A stretch of 64,000 nucleotides of DNA from Bog-950 sp044225825 (GTDB taxonomy: Bacteria; Bacteroidota; Bacteroidia; Chitinophagales; LD1), in assembly GCA_044225825.1 (NCBI GenBank), contig JBGAIB010000004.1:372001-436000 (forward strand). The letters run 5' to 3'. The notes beneath the pieces are model-generated. The model was given only the letters and a program-made list of their open reading frames with translations. It searched no databases and had not been told where the DNA came from. Positions 46,069 to 55,190 of the stretch are shown one piece after another. Both the position numbers and the translations under genes were made by a program. Numbering within the stretch: position 1 is the first letter of the stretch; each line of letters starts with the position of its first letter.

Positions 46069-49000
46069 TTACCACTTTATAAATCGCTCGGAAATGGTTT
46101 GTTTGCCATTGTTTGCACGCACAAAGTAACTGCCGCCTTGCAGCATAGCAGTGTTGAGGGTTACCTTAGTATCAGTACCGGCCTGTTGGGTCATTAGTTT
46201 TTCGCCTAACAAGTTGTAAACCTCCACGGTACAGTTGCCAAAGTGCTCGGGCAACACCAGGTTTAACTGCCCATTGGTTGGGTTAGGGTAAACAGTTAGG
46301 TGGGCAATGGTTTCGTCCTGCACAGCCAATGGCCGCGACCCGGTACCATACCACTGGGCATAACCGGCTAACAACACTGCACCGGTAGCCGTAGCAGCCA
46401 CCCCGTTTATTTTGCTATTGTCAACATCAATAACTGCGATAATTGCCTGGTTGTTGGTGTTGTTGTTATTGAAGGCAATTTTAGAGTCATCGGGACTGTA
46501 AGTAGGGAACCCGATTACATTGTTATTCCAGATGGTGCCGGTAGTATTTGTCTCCAGGTTTGCGGCTAACACGGCATACTCGCTGGTGCCTGTATTAAAG
46601 TAATCGAAGGCAATAATGTAAGGCGAGTTTTTGCTGAAGGTAGGGTTACCCAGATTTACCCCTTCATCCAGGTAATTATAAATCTTAAATACCTCTCCAT
46701 CACCAAAATTGCCACCTGCAGGATCCCAGGTGCGGATGATGCCAATATCCCAGTAATCCAGATAGGTTCCACCGCTACCGCCGATCTTGTTATAGGAGTC
46801 ATACATTACATAAGCGCCGCTGTAATCCCATTCAATGGCATCGGCATACAATACGCCACCGGCATCAACGCCTGCACCTGTTGTTGGGTTATAAAGGTAA
46901 TAACGGCCCCAGTTCTGTAAGCCAAAGTCATACACCCAAATGGAGGTATCCTGGTATTGCGAAACTGCTGCAATGCGGTTGCCGTCTTTCGATATAGCTA
47001 CGTTATCCCAATAAGCATCCGTAGTTAATTGGTTTTGGGTATAAGGAGAGTTCAGCATAATGCTGTAAATGTTATGGTCGTTGCCTACAAAAATGGCATA
47101 ACTACCATCGTCCGTAACTGAAGGCTTGTGCGTGCACAGTGTGGTGGATATAGGCGTAAAGTTCTGGAAGCTGTTATCAGTAATATAGATGCTGTTGTTA
47201 TCCTGTGGATCGAGGTTGAGCAACAGCATGTGCGCCGTACCCGGATTGGTAGGCAGTGTTGGGGTGGTGTTGGTACCGGTGCCATCGGTAATACCTACGG
47301 CATCAAAGGCCGATTTTACAGCATTTGATTCGGTGGAATTCTGTCCATGCAGATCCTCGGCAGCTTTAACTACAGCTAAACGTGCATCAATGAACTGCGA
47401 GGATTTGGTAAGGTAGTTGGACAGTGCACGATAATAGATAGCACCTGCCGCGTTACGGCCTATGTTGTTGGCTAACAGGTAAAAGGCTTTATTAGGAATA
47501 CCGCTATTGATATGCACCCCGCCATTGTCCTGCGTACCGGTATATTTTTCATTTACATGGGCTGGCTGCCAACCGTTGTCGGAAAGGCTGCTGCCACCGT
47601 TATGGGGGTCCTGCATGTTGCGCAATGCACCACTGGGGAAAGCGGATAGGTTTACTACATCTTCGCCCAATATCCAGTTGGTCGGGTCAATCAGCACGCC
47701 AAATACATCGGCAAACGATTCATTCAACGCTCCCGATTCGTCCTGGTATTCCAGGTTGGCTGTAGCCTGCACTACGCCGTGGGTCATTTCGTGTCCGCCT
47801 ACATCCAGGCCTTTGGCCAATGGCTGAAACTCGGTATTGCCATTGCCATAGAACATATATTGGCCGTTCCAAAAGGCATTATCCAAACCTCCGCCATTGT
47901 CATCAGCTACGTTGATAAAGGAAACCACATCACCGCCATTGCCATCAATAGAGTTGCGGTTATGGGTTGTTTTGTAATAGTCCCAGGAAGTTTCCGCATT
48001 GTAATGGGCAGATACCGATTTAGCACTCCAGCTATTGTTACCGGTAGAGGTAATATCCACGTACGAAGGATTTTGCAGATTGGTATTCTGCAGGTCCAGC
48101 GTAACAATAATACCCTTGCCTGAACCGGGCAGGCTACTTGTAGAGCCGGTAAACATGGATTTGGAGGCATCGAGCAGGTAATGCGTGCCGTTAGCATTAA
48201 AGGTGCCTATGGTGCGGCTGATGCCTTTCAGGTCGGGCATAGTTGCTGTAGTTGGGCCCACAGCACAGGTATTATCGTAACTATTGAGTATAGCGCCGGT
48301 AACGGCATCCACAAAATATTCGTAACGGTAAACCACATTCGGCCGCACGGTTACATGCCAGGCCAGGTTAAAATGGCCAAAACTGTTACGGGCCGGAAGC
48401 ACTACCAGCTCGCTTACAAACTGCTTCATTTTATAGTCCAGTTCGTTCTGCGCAGTAAACTCGGTAAAGATGGTTTTGTTACGCACATCGTTACCAACCA
48501 GGGCATCAGCCGATGCGGCAGATAATACCGGTAAGGTGCTTAACAAGGCCGGTGTTATCTGGGTACGACCGTTAAAACAAACCTTGCCGGCAGGGCTAAA
48601 ATGCAACCAGGCCTGCGAACCGTAAACCGGTAATCCTTTATAGGTCTGCTGCAGTTTAACGTGGGTAAAACCCAATTCATCGGTTTCAGTGCTTACTACT
48701 TCAAATTCATGCAGCGCATCCTTAATCCCGGTTAATCCGCTTAGGGTAGCCATAATATTAAGTGCCGAGGTAGCAGCATTTTCATGCGTAACTGTTCCCG
48801 AGCCAGTTATGTTATCGATCAACAGGGGCATACCTGTAACCGGGTCGCGTTGCACCTTCCAATCAGCCGAAACAGCAGCGGCATTGCGTTGCAAAAAGGG
48901 CAAACTCTTAAAGGTATTGCTGGCCGTACCCGCAAGATGGGTCCTCGTAATAGTGGCCGCAGGTGCCTGACCGCCGGGTTGCTTAACAGGTTTAACTGCA

Positions 49001-49071
49001 CTTAAGCCGTTGGCACCGGCACTTAACCACAAGGGGGCACAAGCCGATAACAGGAGTAAAAGCTTATTCAT
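46069..49071 (-). CDS. M4 (thermolysin-like) metalloprotease with beta-propeller, T9SS type A cargo
   Basis: A 1000-residue secreted zinc protease. The signal peptide ends near residue 21. A fungalysin/thermolysin propeptide follows (about 75-260), including GLPVYGSQAWLHFSPAGKV. The M4 catalytic domain has zinc site HEMTH at 427-431 and Glu451 in GALNESFADV; the active Glu428 is present. HINSGIPNKAFYLLA is the conserved M4 motif near residue 520. After it comes a TolB-like propeller of about 280 residues (HKPSVTDDGSYAIFVG, DNVAISKDGNRIAAVS, PTYSPDDSKIAFNN). The C-terminus has VYPNPTNGQLNLVLPE and ends RFIKW, a type A signal. It is 4 bases downstream of a lipoprotein gene and probably shares its transcript. 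Confidence 0.93.
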   Translation of the reverse strand: MNKLLLLLSACAPLWLSAGANGLSAVKPVKQPGGQAPAATITRTHLAGTASNTFKSLPFLQRNAAAVSADWKVQRDPVTGMPLLIDNITGSGTVTHENAATSALNIMATLSGLTGIKDALHEFEVVSTETDELGFTHVKLQQTYKGLPVYGSQAWLHFSPAGKVCFNGRTQITPALLSTLPVLSAASADALVGNDVRNKTIFTEFTAQNELDYKMKQFVSELVVLPARNSFGHFNLAWHVTVRPNVVYRYEYFVDAVTGAILNSYDNTCAVGPTTATMPDLKGISRTIGTFNANGTHYLLDASKSMFTGSTSSLPGSGKGIIVTLDLQNTNLQNPSYVDITSTGNNSWSAKSVSAHYNAETSWDYYKTTHNRNSIDGNGGDVVSFINVADDNGGGLDNAFWNGQYMFYGNGNTEFQPLAKGLDVGGHEMTHGVVQATANLEYQDESGALNESFADVFGVLIDPTNWILGEDVVNLSAFPSGALRNMQDPHNGGSSLSDNGWQPAHVNEKYTGTQDNGGVHINSGIPNKAFYLLANNIGRNAAGAIYYRALSNYLTKSSQFIDARLAVVKAAEDLHGQNSTESNAVKSAFDAVGITDGTGTNTTPTLPTNPGTAHMLLLNLDPQDNNSIYITDNSFQNFTPISTTLCTHKPSVTDDGSYAIFVGNDHNIYSIMLNSPYTQNQLTTDAYWDNVAISKDGNRIAAVSQYQDTSIWVYDFGLQNWGRYYLYNPTTGAGVDAGGVLYADAIEWDYSGAYVMYDSYNKIGGSGGTYLDYWDIGIIRTWDPAGGNFGDGEVFKIYNYLDEGVNLGNPTFSKNSPYIIAFDYFNTGTSEYAVLAANLETNTTGTIWNNNVIGFPTYSPDDSKIAFNNNNTNNQAIIAVIDVDNSKINGVAATATGAVLLAGYAQWYGTGSRPLAVQDETIAHLTVYPNPTNGQLNLVLPEHFGNCTVEVYNLLGEKLMTQQAGTDTKVTLNTAMLQGGSYFVRANNGKQTISERFIKW

Positions 49072-49075
49072 AACA

Positions 49076-49519
49076 TTATTGGTTTTTGGTAGATACTAAG
49101 GTTTGAAGTTCTTTATAGAAGTTAGTTACATCGTCGCCCGGCTTATACGTGCCCCCACCCCAAACCAATCGAACCGATTTGGCCTGGCTGTGGTAAAGGA
49201 GCGTGGTGCTCATGTTCCCGGGATCGCTTTGGTCAGTTGCCGGCCAGGCCAGGGCTGCTGCATGGTCAAATACCTCTTTGCTTTTCTTTTTATCCAAAGG
49301 GCTTAATTCCTTCAATGAACCATCCACCACGCCGGTTCGCGAGAATAACTGACCATTCTGCAGGAGGTAGTAAGTAGTTGTAACACCGGTAAAGCCACCA
49401 CCGGAGCCAAATTGCAGATACGCGCCTTTCCAATTATCGGGATTGCTCACTTTTTTACTGGCACAGCAACCGGCCAGCAGTATAAATACAGGTAATACCA
49501 ACAGGGTAGTTATTCTCAT
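49076..49519 (-). CDS. Lipoprotein of unknown function upstream of the M4 protease
   Basis: A 147-residue protein with a lipoprotein signal peptide (LLVLPVFILLAGC, lipobox Cys18). The mature part is mixed alpha/beta: AYLQFGSGGGFTGVTTTYYL, LLQNGQLFSRTGVVDG and KEVFDHAAALAWPATDQ. I do not recognise a named family, though the layout resembles small periplasmic proteins of the peptidase-associated type. It lies 4 bases upstream of the M4 protease gene, so the two are co-transcribed. It could be an inhibitor or chaperone of the protease; this is inference from position only. Confidence 0.72.
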   Translation of the reverse strand: MRITTLLVLPVFILLAGCCASKKVSNPDNWKGAYLQFGSGGGFTGVTTTYYLLQNGQLFSRTGVVDGSLKELSPLDKKKSKEVFDHAAALAWPATDQSDPGNMSTTLLYHSQAKSVRLVWGGGTYKPGDDVTNFYKELQTLVSTKNQ

Positions 49520-49590
49520 ATACGGGGTATTGGGTTCGTATTAAAACTAATCAAATGTACAAACCGCCTTGGTTTAAAGGAAATAAACCT

Positions 49591-49613
49591 ATCCCCCCTT
49601 TTGGGGGATTTTT
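49591..49613 (+). terminator. Terminator-like hairpin without an upstream plus-strand gene
   Basis: Seven-bp stem ATCCCCC / GGGGGAT with a short loop and a five-T tail. Genes on both sides face away or are on the minus strand, so its job is unclear; it might stop readthrough from an unseen small transcript. Confidence 0.5.
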
Positions 49614-49735
49614 GCACATAACGGATTAACCCCGCAAAAGAAATAGCGGTAAAATCTTTCAATAAGACAAAGAGAAATTAAAACAGAAACATGTATCCTG
49701 ACCTATTGGGGTCGGTACTGCTATAGGAAGCCGAA

Positions 49736-49873
49736 CTACCGCCCAAAGGTGCGTTCTAAAAAACTGCGCTTTCTGTATTTCCCAAAACCTTCCGGGTCAC
49801 GGTTAAAAAACAGCTGGTAGCTAAGTATTAGCAGCGCGATTGCTAAACAAGCGACAATTTCAATCAGATCCAT
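49736..49873 (-). CDS. 45-residue single-span membrane protein
   Basis: A small gene too short for usual cutoffs. On the minus strand it reads from ATG (49873) to TAG (49736). The translation begins MDLIEIVACLAIALLILSYQ, a transmembrane helix preceded by acidic residues. It then turns to a basic, aromatic cytoplasmic tail (LFFNRDPEGFGKYRKR, ending SFLERTFGR). The helix-then-basic-tail pattern and the absence of rare-looking codons support a real protein. It has no obvious partner; it may be a stand-alone small membrane regulator. Family not recognised. Confidence 0.6.
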   Translation of the reverse strand: MDLIEIVACLAIALLILSYQLFFNRDPEGFGKYRKRSFLERTFGR

Positions 49874-49980
49874 AAGTTGTGGGTGTTATAACTTAACTGC
49901 TGTGACAATTAAGAACCGTGAATAAAAAAACTTTTTTGACAATCCAATTCCTATAAATTTACCTTCAAACCCCTGACCTA

Positions 49981-52900
49981 ATGAGATTTAAGTACTCATT
50001 TGCCTTGCTTTTTGCATTCCTCACCCTGCAACTGGCAGCTCAGCAAACCTCCTTCCGCATAAGCTACGATATTGCCAACCTTGATATTCCGGGATATATC
50101 ATCCAAAATCCGGCGGGTAATTATGTTTTTGCGGGCACCAATGCCAACTTCATTCCCTTATACGGCAATGTTACTCAAATAGATAGCCTGGGTAACGTGA
50201 TATGGAGCAAGGGTTATTCCGGTGGCTCAGTGGCCACTGATATCTGGGATATCAAAAACGTTTCGGGCGGAGGGTATATAACAGCAGGTTCCACCGGTAG
50301 CGGCGTAATGTTGATGCGCCTGGATGCAAATGGTGCAGTTACCTGGAGCAACCGCTATCATATCACTTCGGGAACCAACGAATACAGCAGCCGTGTGCTA
50401 CCTACCAGTGATGGAGGTTTTGTAGTGGCCGGTTATGTGCATGGCGCTACACCTCCTTCTTCTACCAAACAGGATTCGGCAAACTTCTTCTGCTTGAAAG
50501 TGAATAGTTCCGGCACCTTTCAATGGTCTAAGGTATTCTTTTATACAACGGCTTATGTTAACGACCATGTGTTGAACGATGTGGCCGAAGTATCCGACGG
50601 TTACATATTCGGAGGCTCAGCCAGCCAGAGTGTGGTAGATGATGACGGCACTGATGCGGTGGTACTGAAAACCGACCTGAACGGTAACCTGCAATGGATG
50701 AAAAAATGGGGCAGCAGCAGTAGCAGCCAAAGCGTAAACGCCCTGGTTTCGCTTAGCGCATCCGAGGTAATGGCCAGCGGTGATGATAACAGCAAAATGT
50801 TTTACGAAAAGATAAGTTCCAGCGGCACTTCGAACGGTGGCTATTCTTACACCTTCCCTGGTCTTTTATCGGTAGCCACAGCTTATAACGGTTTTGTTAC
50901 CAACGATGGCAATTATGGTTTTATTGGTTCCGATATTGTACCGCTTTCCTTTGCCTTTAACTCCTTTGTTATGAAGGTAAGTCCGGCTAACGGTAACGTT
51001 AGCTTTGCAAGGACGTTCAACTCCGGCCTATCCTCCATTTTGCCTGAGGGTACCCAGGTTTCCGATTCGGGCTACATTATGATTATGACTGCCCAACAGG
51101 TAACCGGCTTTAATTACCATGTTGCTAAGTGTGATAAAAGTGGTGTAATGAACAACACCAACTGCGAATCGGCTACAGTAAGCCCCAGCAAGGCAAGCTA
51201 CGCTCCTTCCTTTTCAGCAGTTACACCATCCGAATTAAGTAGCGCCACTACTTCCTCTATTTCTGTTGTAGTTGCCAACCTCTCCCCTACCAAAGTGGTT
51301 GATTGTATTACCGTGCAGTGTAACAACCCGGCCACTCCAACGGCTTCGGCATCACCCAATCCAATTTGTTCGGGCCAAAGCACATCCATAACGGGCAGTG
51401 GCTCAGGAACAGGAGTAACTTACAAAGTTTATACCGCTGCTACAGGTGGCACCCTACTTGGTACCGCTCCGCTGAGTGTATCCCCCACTTCTACCACCAC
51501 TTACTATGTGGAAGCGGAAAGCAATTCTATTGCAGGCTGTATAAGCCTTGCACGGGGTTCGGTTACCGTTACGGTTAATAACCCGCCGGCAGCGGTTGGC
51601 AGCATTACCGGCGCCACTTCGCCTTGCCCCGGTAGCCAAACATACAGCATTGGCAGCGTTAGCGGAGCATCTTCGTATACCTGGTCAGTTTCGGGTGGTG
51701 GAAGTATAACCGGCGGGCAGGGAAGCACAGCTGTTACCATCAACTGGACAACAGCCGGCGGCCCCTATACGGTTTCGGTTACTGCAAGCAATTCCTGCGG
51801 TAACACTAGTTCTACAACAAGTGTTACTGTTCAGAACGGTCCACCGGCAGCAGTAGGTGCCATTTCGGGCAGCAATAACCCCTGTCCCGGAAGTCAAACT
51901 TATAGTATAGCTAACGTAGCCAATGCCACATCTTATACATGGTCAGTCTCTGGTGGGGGCACTATAACCGGTGGGCAAGGTAGCACCAGTGCTACCATAA
52001 ACTGGACCACTTCCGGTGGCCCTTATACGGTTTCGGTTGTAGCCACAAACAGTTGTGGTACTACCTCCAATACACTTTCGGTAAACGTACAGCCCGGACC
52101 ACCGGCAGCAGTTGGCTCAGTTACAGGTACCACGAATCCCTGTCCCGGATCGCAGACCTACAGCATAAATGCAGTAGCAGGGGCTACCTCCTATACCTGG
52201 GCTGTTTCTGCAGGTGGCACAATAACAGGCGGCCAAGGCACAACGAGCGCTACTATCAACTGGACTGCCGCAGGTGGTCCTTACAACGTATCAATAACCG
52301 CGACAAACAGCTGCGGCAGTACGTCTAACACATTACCTGTTACCGTTCAAAATGGACCACCTGCAGCGGTAGGCGCCATAACCGGTTCCACGAATCCATG
52401 CCCCGGCAGTCAAACCTACAGCATTAACAACGTAGCCAATGCAACCTCCTATAGTTGGAGTGTTAGCGCTGGCGGCACCATAACCGGTGGGCAAGGCACT
52501 ACCACCATTACCATAAACTGGACAAGCAGCGGAGGGCCATATACCGTATCAGTTACGGCCTCTAATGCATGCGGCAGCGCAGGTAACAGCACTGCCGTAA
52601 CCGTTGCTCCACCGGCTCCTGTTACCACCGGTTCAATTGCGGGCGATACCAGTGTATGTACCGGTAACGAGGTTTACACCATTACCCCGGTAGCAAACGC
52701 CACAAGTTATACATGGGCAATTTCGGGAGGCGGAAGTATAAGCAACGGGCAGGGCACGAACAGTGCTACCATTAACTGGACCACTGCAGGCACTTATACA
52801 GTTTCAGTTTCCGCCACTAACAATTGCGGCAGCAGTACTAATGCCGTACTAACGGTGCAGGTTACCAGCGCTGCCCCCACTAATCTTGGCGCCATTGCAG

Positions 52901-55176
52901 GCCCATCCCCAATCTGCCATGGTGCAGGCACCTATACGGTAGGCACAGCTACAGGCTCAACCTCTTATGCCTGGACCGTTGGCACCCCAGGTACCATTAC
53001 CGGCGGACAGGGCAGTGCAAGTATCAACATCAACTGGCCGGCAGTTGCAGGCACTTTTCCTGTTACTGTTACAGCTACGAACGTTTGCGGTAATTCAACA
53101 ACAGCTTCTTATAGCGTAACAGTGGTAGATACCGTGCCATTAAATTTAGGTGCAATTACAGGCAACAACAATCCTTGTCCCGGCACCGGTAGCTATAGCC
53201 TACCTGCCGTTAGCGGGGCTACCGGTTACACCTGGACCCTAAGCGGTGGTGGCACCATTGCAAGCGGCCAGGGTACAAACGCAATTGACATCAACTGGAC
53301 TTCAACAGGTGGCCCTTATACACTATCGGTAAGCGCACAAAATACCTGCGGCAGTAGTGTTCCCGCCACCCTTAATGTAACCGTACAAAACGGCAGCGCC
53401 CCAGTGGCGGGTGCTATAACCGGCGATACAGCGGTTTGTCCCGGCAATGAAAGCTATAGCATTGCCACCGTGAGTGGAGCCACCGGTTATAACTGGACCG
53501 TGAGCAATGGTGGCACCATTACTGCCGGAAGCGGCACTAATAGCATTACCGTAAACTGGACACAAGCCGGAGGACCTTATACAGTATCCGTTATCGTTAC
53601 AGGCTCCTGCAGCAACAGCCAGGCATCAACCGTTGCAGTTACGGTGAAACCTGGCGCACCCGTTGCTCCTGGCACCATTGCAGGTAACATTACCACCTGC
53701 GGTAGCGATACGGCCTCCTATGCCGTAGCAGCTGTACCTAATGCTACCACTTATACCTGGAATATCAGTAATGGAGGTACGCTTATAAGCGGACAAGGCA
53801 CCAATGCTGCCGATATCCTCTGGGCAGCAACCCCGGGCACCTACACCATTTCGGTGAGTGCCGGAAACGATTGCGGTACCAGTGCCTTTACCACCCTTAA
53901 CGTAAGCGTGTTGCCACCGGCCCCGGTAATGTCGAGCTTTGTACAGGGCGATACGGGTGTATGCCCCGGCACCGAAACTTATACCATCAGTAGTATACCA
54001 AACGCTACTACCTATACCTGGCAGTTAGGTTCAGGCGGCACTATTGCCTCCGGTCAGGGAACTACAACTGTAACCGTAGATTGGACTACACCAGGCACCC
54101 ACACGCTCAGCGTTACGGCCGGCAACAATTGTGGTAGTTCGCAGGCAGCTACGCTGCAGGTAAACGTTCACCCTAATCCTACCCAACCGACCATTACATT
54201 GCAAAACGATACCATCTGCCAGGGTCAGCAAACTACCATCACCGCTTCAGGTTCTGCAGGCGGAACTATTTCCTATACCTATTACGACGCTGCGCCGGCC
54301 GGCAATATCGTTGGCACCAACCCACTTACGGTTAATCCTTCTTCTACCACCACTTATTACCTGGAAGTAAGTAACCAGTTTGGTTGTATCTACAGCAATG
54401 GACGGGTACCGGTTACAGTGGTTGTATTGCAAGCCCCTACGGTTACCATTGCCGCAGGCGGGGATACGGTTTGTTTTGGCAGTACGGCTACTCTTGGTGC
54501 CACGCCAACACCGGGAAATGCTGTCGTCAGTTGGTTCGATGCAGCTACCGCCGGCAACTTGCTTGGTACCGGTAACACGTATACAGCTGGGCCACTTAGC
54601 CAAAGCACTACCATTTATGCCCAGGTTAGCGATGCCAATGGATGCGCTGCTTTAAGCGGCCGGGTGCCGGCTACGGTGGAGGTAAAAGCCCTGCCTGTGG
54701 TTACCTTAAGCAGCGATAAGGATAACAATACGCTGTTGCCGGGTGAGGCCATTACCTTTACGGCCAGCCCTGCTGGTTACGGTAATTACGAGTTTTTTGT
54801 GAATGGAGTATCGGTTCAATCAGGCAGCGATAACACATGGGCTTCCAGCAAATTAAGCGATAAGGACACAGTAAGCGTTATAGCTACAGACAACGGTTGC
54901 AGCAGCTATGCTTCCGACGGGGTTGTGCACGTGGTTGACTTCCCTAATGCCTTTACCCCTAACAACGATGGAACTAATGATGTGTTCTTGAAAAACTATG
55001 ATTTGATTATCCTAAACCGGTGGGGGCAGGAACTTTACCGGGGACACGATGGTTGGGATGGCACCTATAACGGCGACAAAGCCTCGCCCGGTACGTACTA
55101 CTACATCGTAACACTGAAGAACATTACCGACCGCGATACGCAGGTGAAGGGCAACGTATTATTAATTCAGGACTAA
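49981..55176 (+). CDS. Giant PKD-like-repeat surface protein, T9SS type B cargo
   Basis: A 1731-residue adhesin-like protein. A signal peptide covers residues 1-20 (ALLFAFLTLQLAAQ). The N-terminal 400 residues contain repeats of the form 'DGGFVVAGY..' and 'GNVIWSKGYSGG', suggesting a propeller-like domain. One Ig-like module (about 450-535) is followed by ten PKD-like repeats of about 85 residues, each with a core such as PCPGSQTYSI, SYTWSVSGGG(S/T)ITGGQG, TINWTTAGGPYTVSV and SCG. Two further Ig-like modules lie at about 1400-1570 (CQGQQTTITASG, CFGSTATLGATP). The C-terminus has DFPNAFTPNNDGTNDVFLKN, the type B signal. It heads a unit with an OmpA/PorE-like protein 14 bases downstream and a PorP/SprF-family protein after that. 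Confidence 0.9.
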   Translation: MRFKYSFALLFAFLTLQLAAQQTSFRISYDIANLDIPGYIIQNPAGNYVFAGTNANFIPLYGNVTQIDSLGNVIWSKGYSGGSVATDIWDIKNVSGGGYITAGSTGSGVMLMRLDANGAVTWSNRYHITSGTNEYSSRVLPTSDGGFVVAGYVHGATPPSSTKQDSANFFCLKVNSSGTFQWSKVFFYTTAYVNDHVLNDVAEVSDGYIFGGSASQSVVDDDGTDAVVLKTDLNGNLQWMKKWGSSSSSQSVNALVSLSASEVMASGDDNSKMFYEKISSSGTSNGGYSYTFPGLLSVATAYNGFVTNDGNYGFIGSDIVPLSFAFNSFVMKVSPANGNVSFARTFNSGLSSILPEGTQVSDSGYIMIMTAQQVTGFNYHVAKCDKSGVMNNTNCESATVSPSKASYAPSFSAVTPSELSSATTSSISVVVANLSPTKVVDCITVQCNNPATPTASASPNPICSGQSTSITGSGSGTGVTYKVYTAATGGTLLGTAPLSVSPTSTTTYYVEAESNSIAGCISLARGSVTVTVNNPPAAVGSITGATSPCPGSQTYSIGSVSGASSYTWSVSGGGSITGGQGSTAVTINWTTAGGPYTVSVTASNSCGNTSSTTSVTVQNGPPAAVGAISGSNNPCPGSQTYSIANVANATSYTWSVSGGGTITGGQGSTSATINWTTSGGPYTVSVVATNSCGTTSNTLSVNVQPGPPAAVGSVTGTTNPCPGSQTYSINAVAGATSYTWAVSAGGTITGGQGTTSATINWTAAGGPYNVSITATNSCGSTSNTLPVTVQNGPPAAVGAITGSTNPCPGSQTYSINNVANATSYSWSVSAGGTITGGQGTTTITINWTSSGGPYTVSVTASNACGSAGNSTAVTVAPPAPVTTGSIAGDTSVCTGNEVYTITPVANATSYTWAISGGGSISNGQGTNSATINWTTAGTYTVSVSATNNCGSSTNAVLTVQVTSAAPTNLGAIAGPSPICHGAGTYTVGTATGSTSYAWTVGTPGTITGGQGSASININWPAVAGTFPVTVTATNVCGNSTTASYSVTVVDTVPLNLGAITGNNNPCPGTGSYSLPAVSGATGYTWTLSGGGTIASGQGTNAIDINWTSTGGPYTLSVSAQNTCGSSVPATLNVTVQNGSAPVAGAITGDTAVCPGNESYSIATVSGATGYNWTVSNGGTITAGSGTNSITVNWTQAGGPYTVSVIVTGSCSNSQASTVAVTVKPGAPVAPGTIAGNITTCGSDTASYAVAAVPNATTYTWNISNGGTLISGQGTNAADILWAATPGTYTISVSAGNDCGTSAFTTLNVSVLPPAPVMSSFVQGDTGVCPGTETYTISSIPNATTYTWQLGSGGTIASGQGTTTVTVDWTTPGTHTLSVTAGNNCGSSQAATLQVNVHPNPTQPTITLQNDTICQGQQTTITASGSAGGTISYTYYDAAPAGNIVGTNPLTVNPSSTTTYYLEVSNQFGCIYSNGRVPVTVVVLQAPTVTIAAGGDTVCFGSTATLGATPTPGNAVVSWFDAATAGNLLGTGNTYTAGPLSQSTTIYAQVSDANGCAALSGRVPATVEVKALPVVTLSSDKDNNTLLPGEAITFTASPAGYGNYEFFVNGVSVQSGSDNTWASSKLSDKDTVSVIATDNGCSSYASDGVVHVVDFPNAFTPNNDGTNDVFLKNYDLIILNRWGQELYRGHDGWDGTYNGDKASPGTYYYIVTLKNITDRDTQVKGNVLLIQD
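51580..54180 (+). repeat. Ten tandem ~85-codon PKD-like repeats
   Basis: Ten in-frame units of about 250-260 bases. The first four are the most alike, each opening with PPAAVG and a CPGSQTYSI core. Later units diverge. The layout indicates expansion by tandem duplication. Confidence 0.85.
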
Positions 55177-55190
55177 AGGAGGGCAAACTG

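Larger units (their letters stand above)
49520..49980. other. Intergenic region holding a hairpin and a small membrane-protein gene
   Basis: About 460 bases. It contains an ATCCCCC / GGGGGAT hairpin with a T tail at 49591-49613, oriented as a plus-strand terminator although no plus-strand gene precedes it, and a 45-codon minus-strand gene at 49736-49873. The segment 49874-49980 presumably carries the promoter of the 1731-residue protein; TTG at about 49938 and TAAATTTA at about 49956 are only a weak match. Confidence 0.6.
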
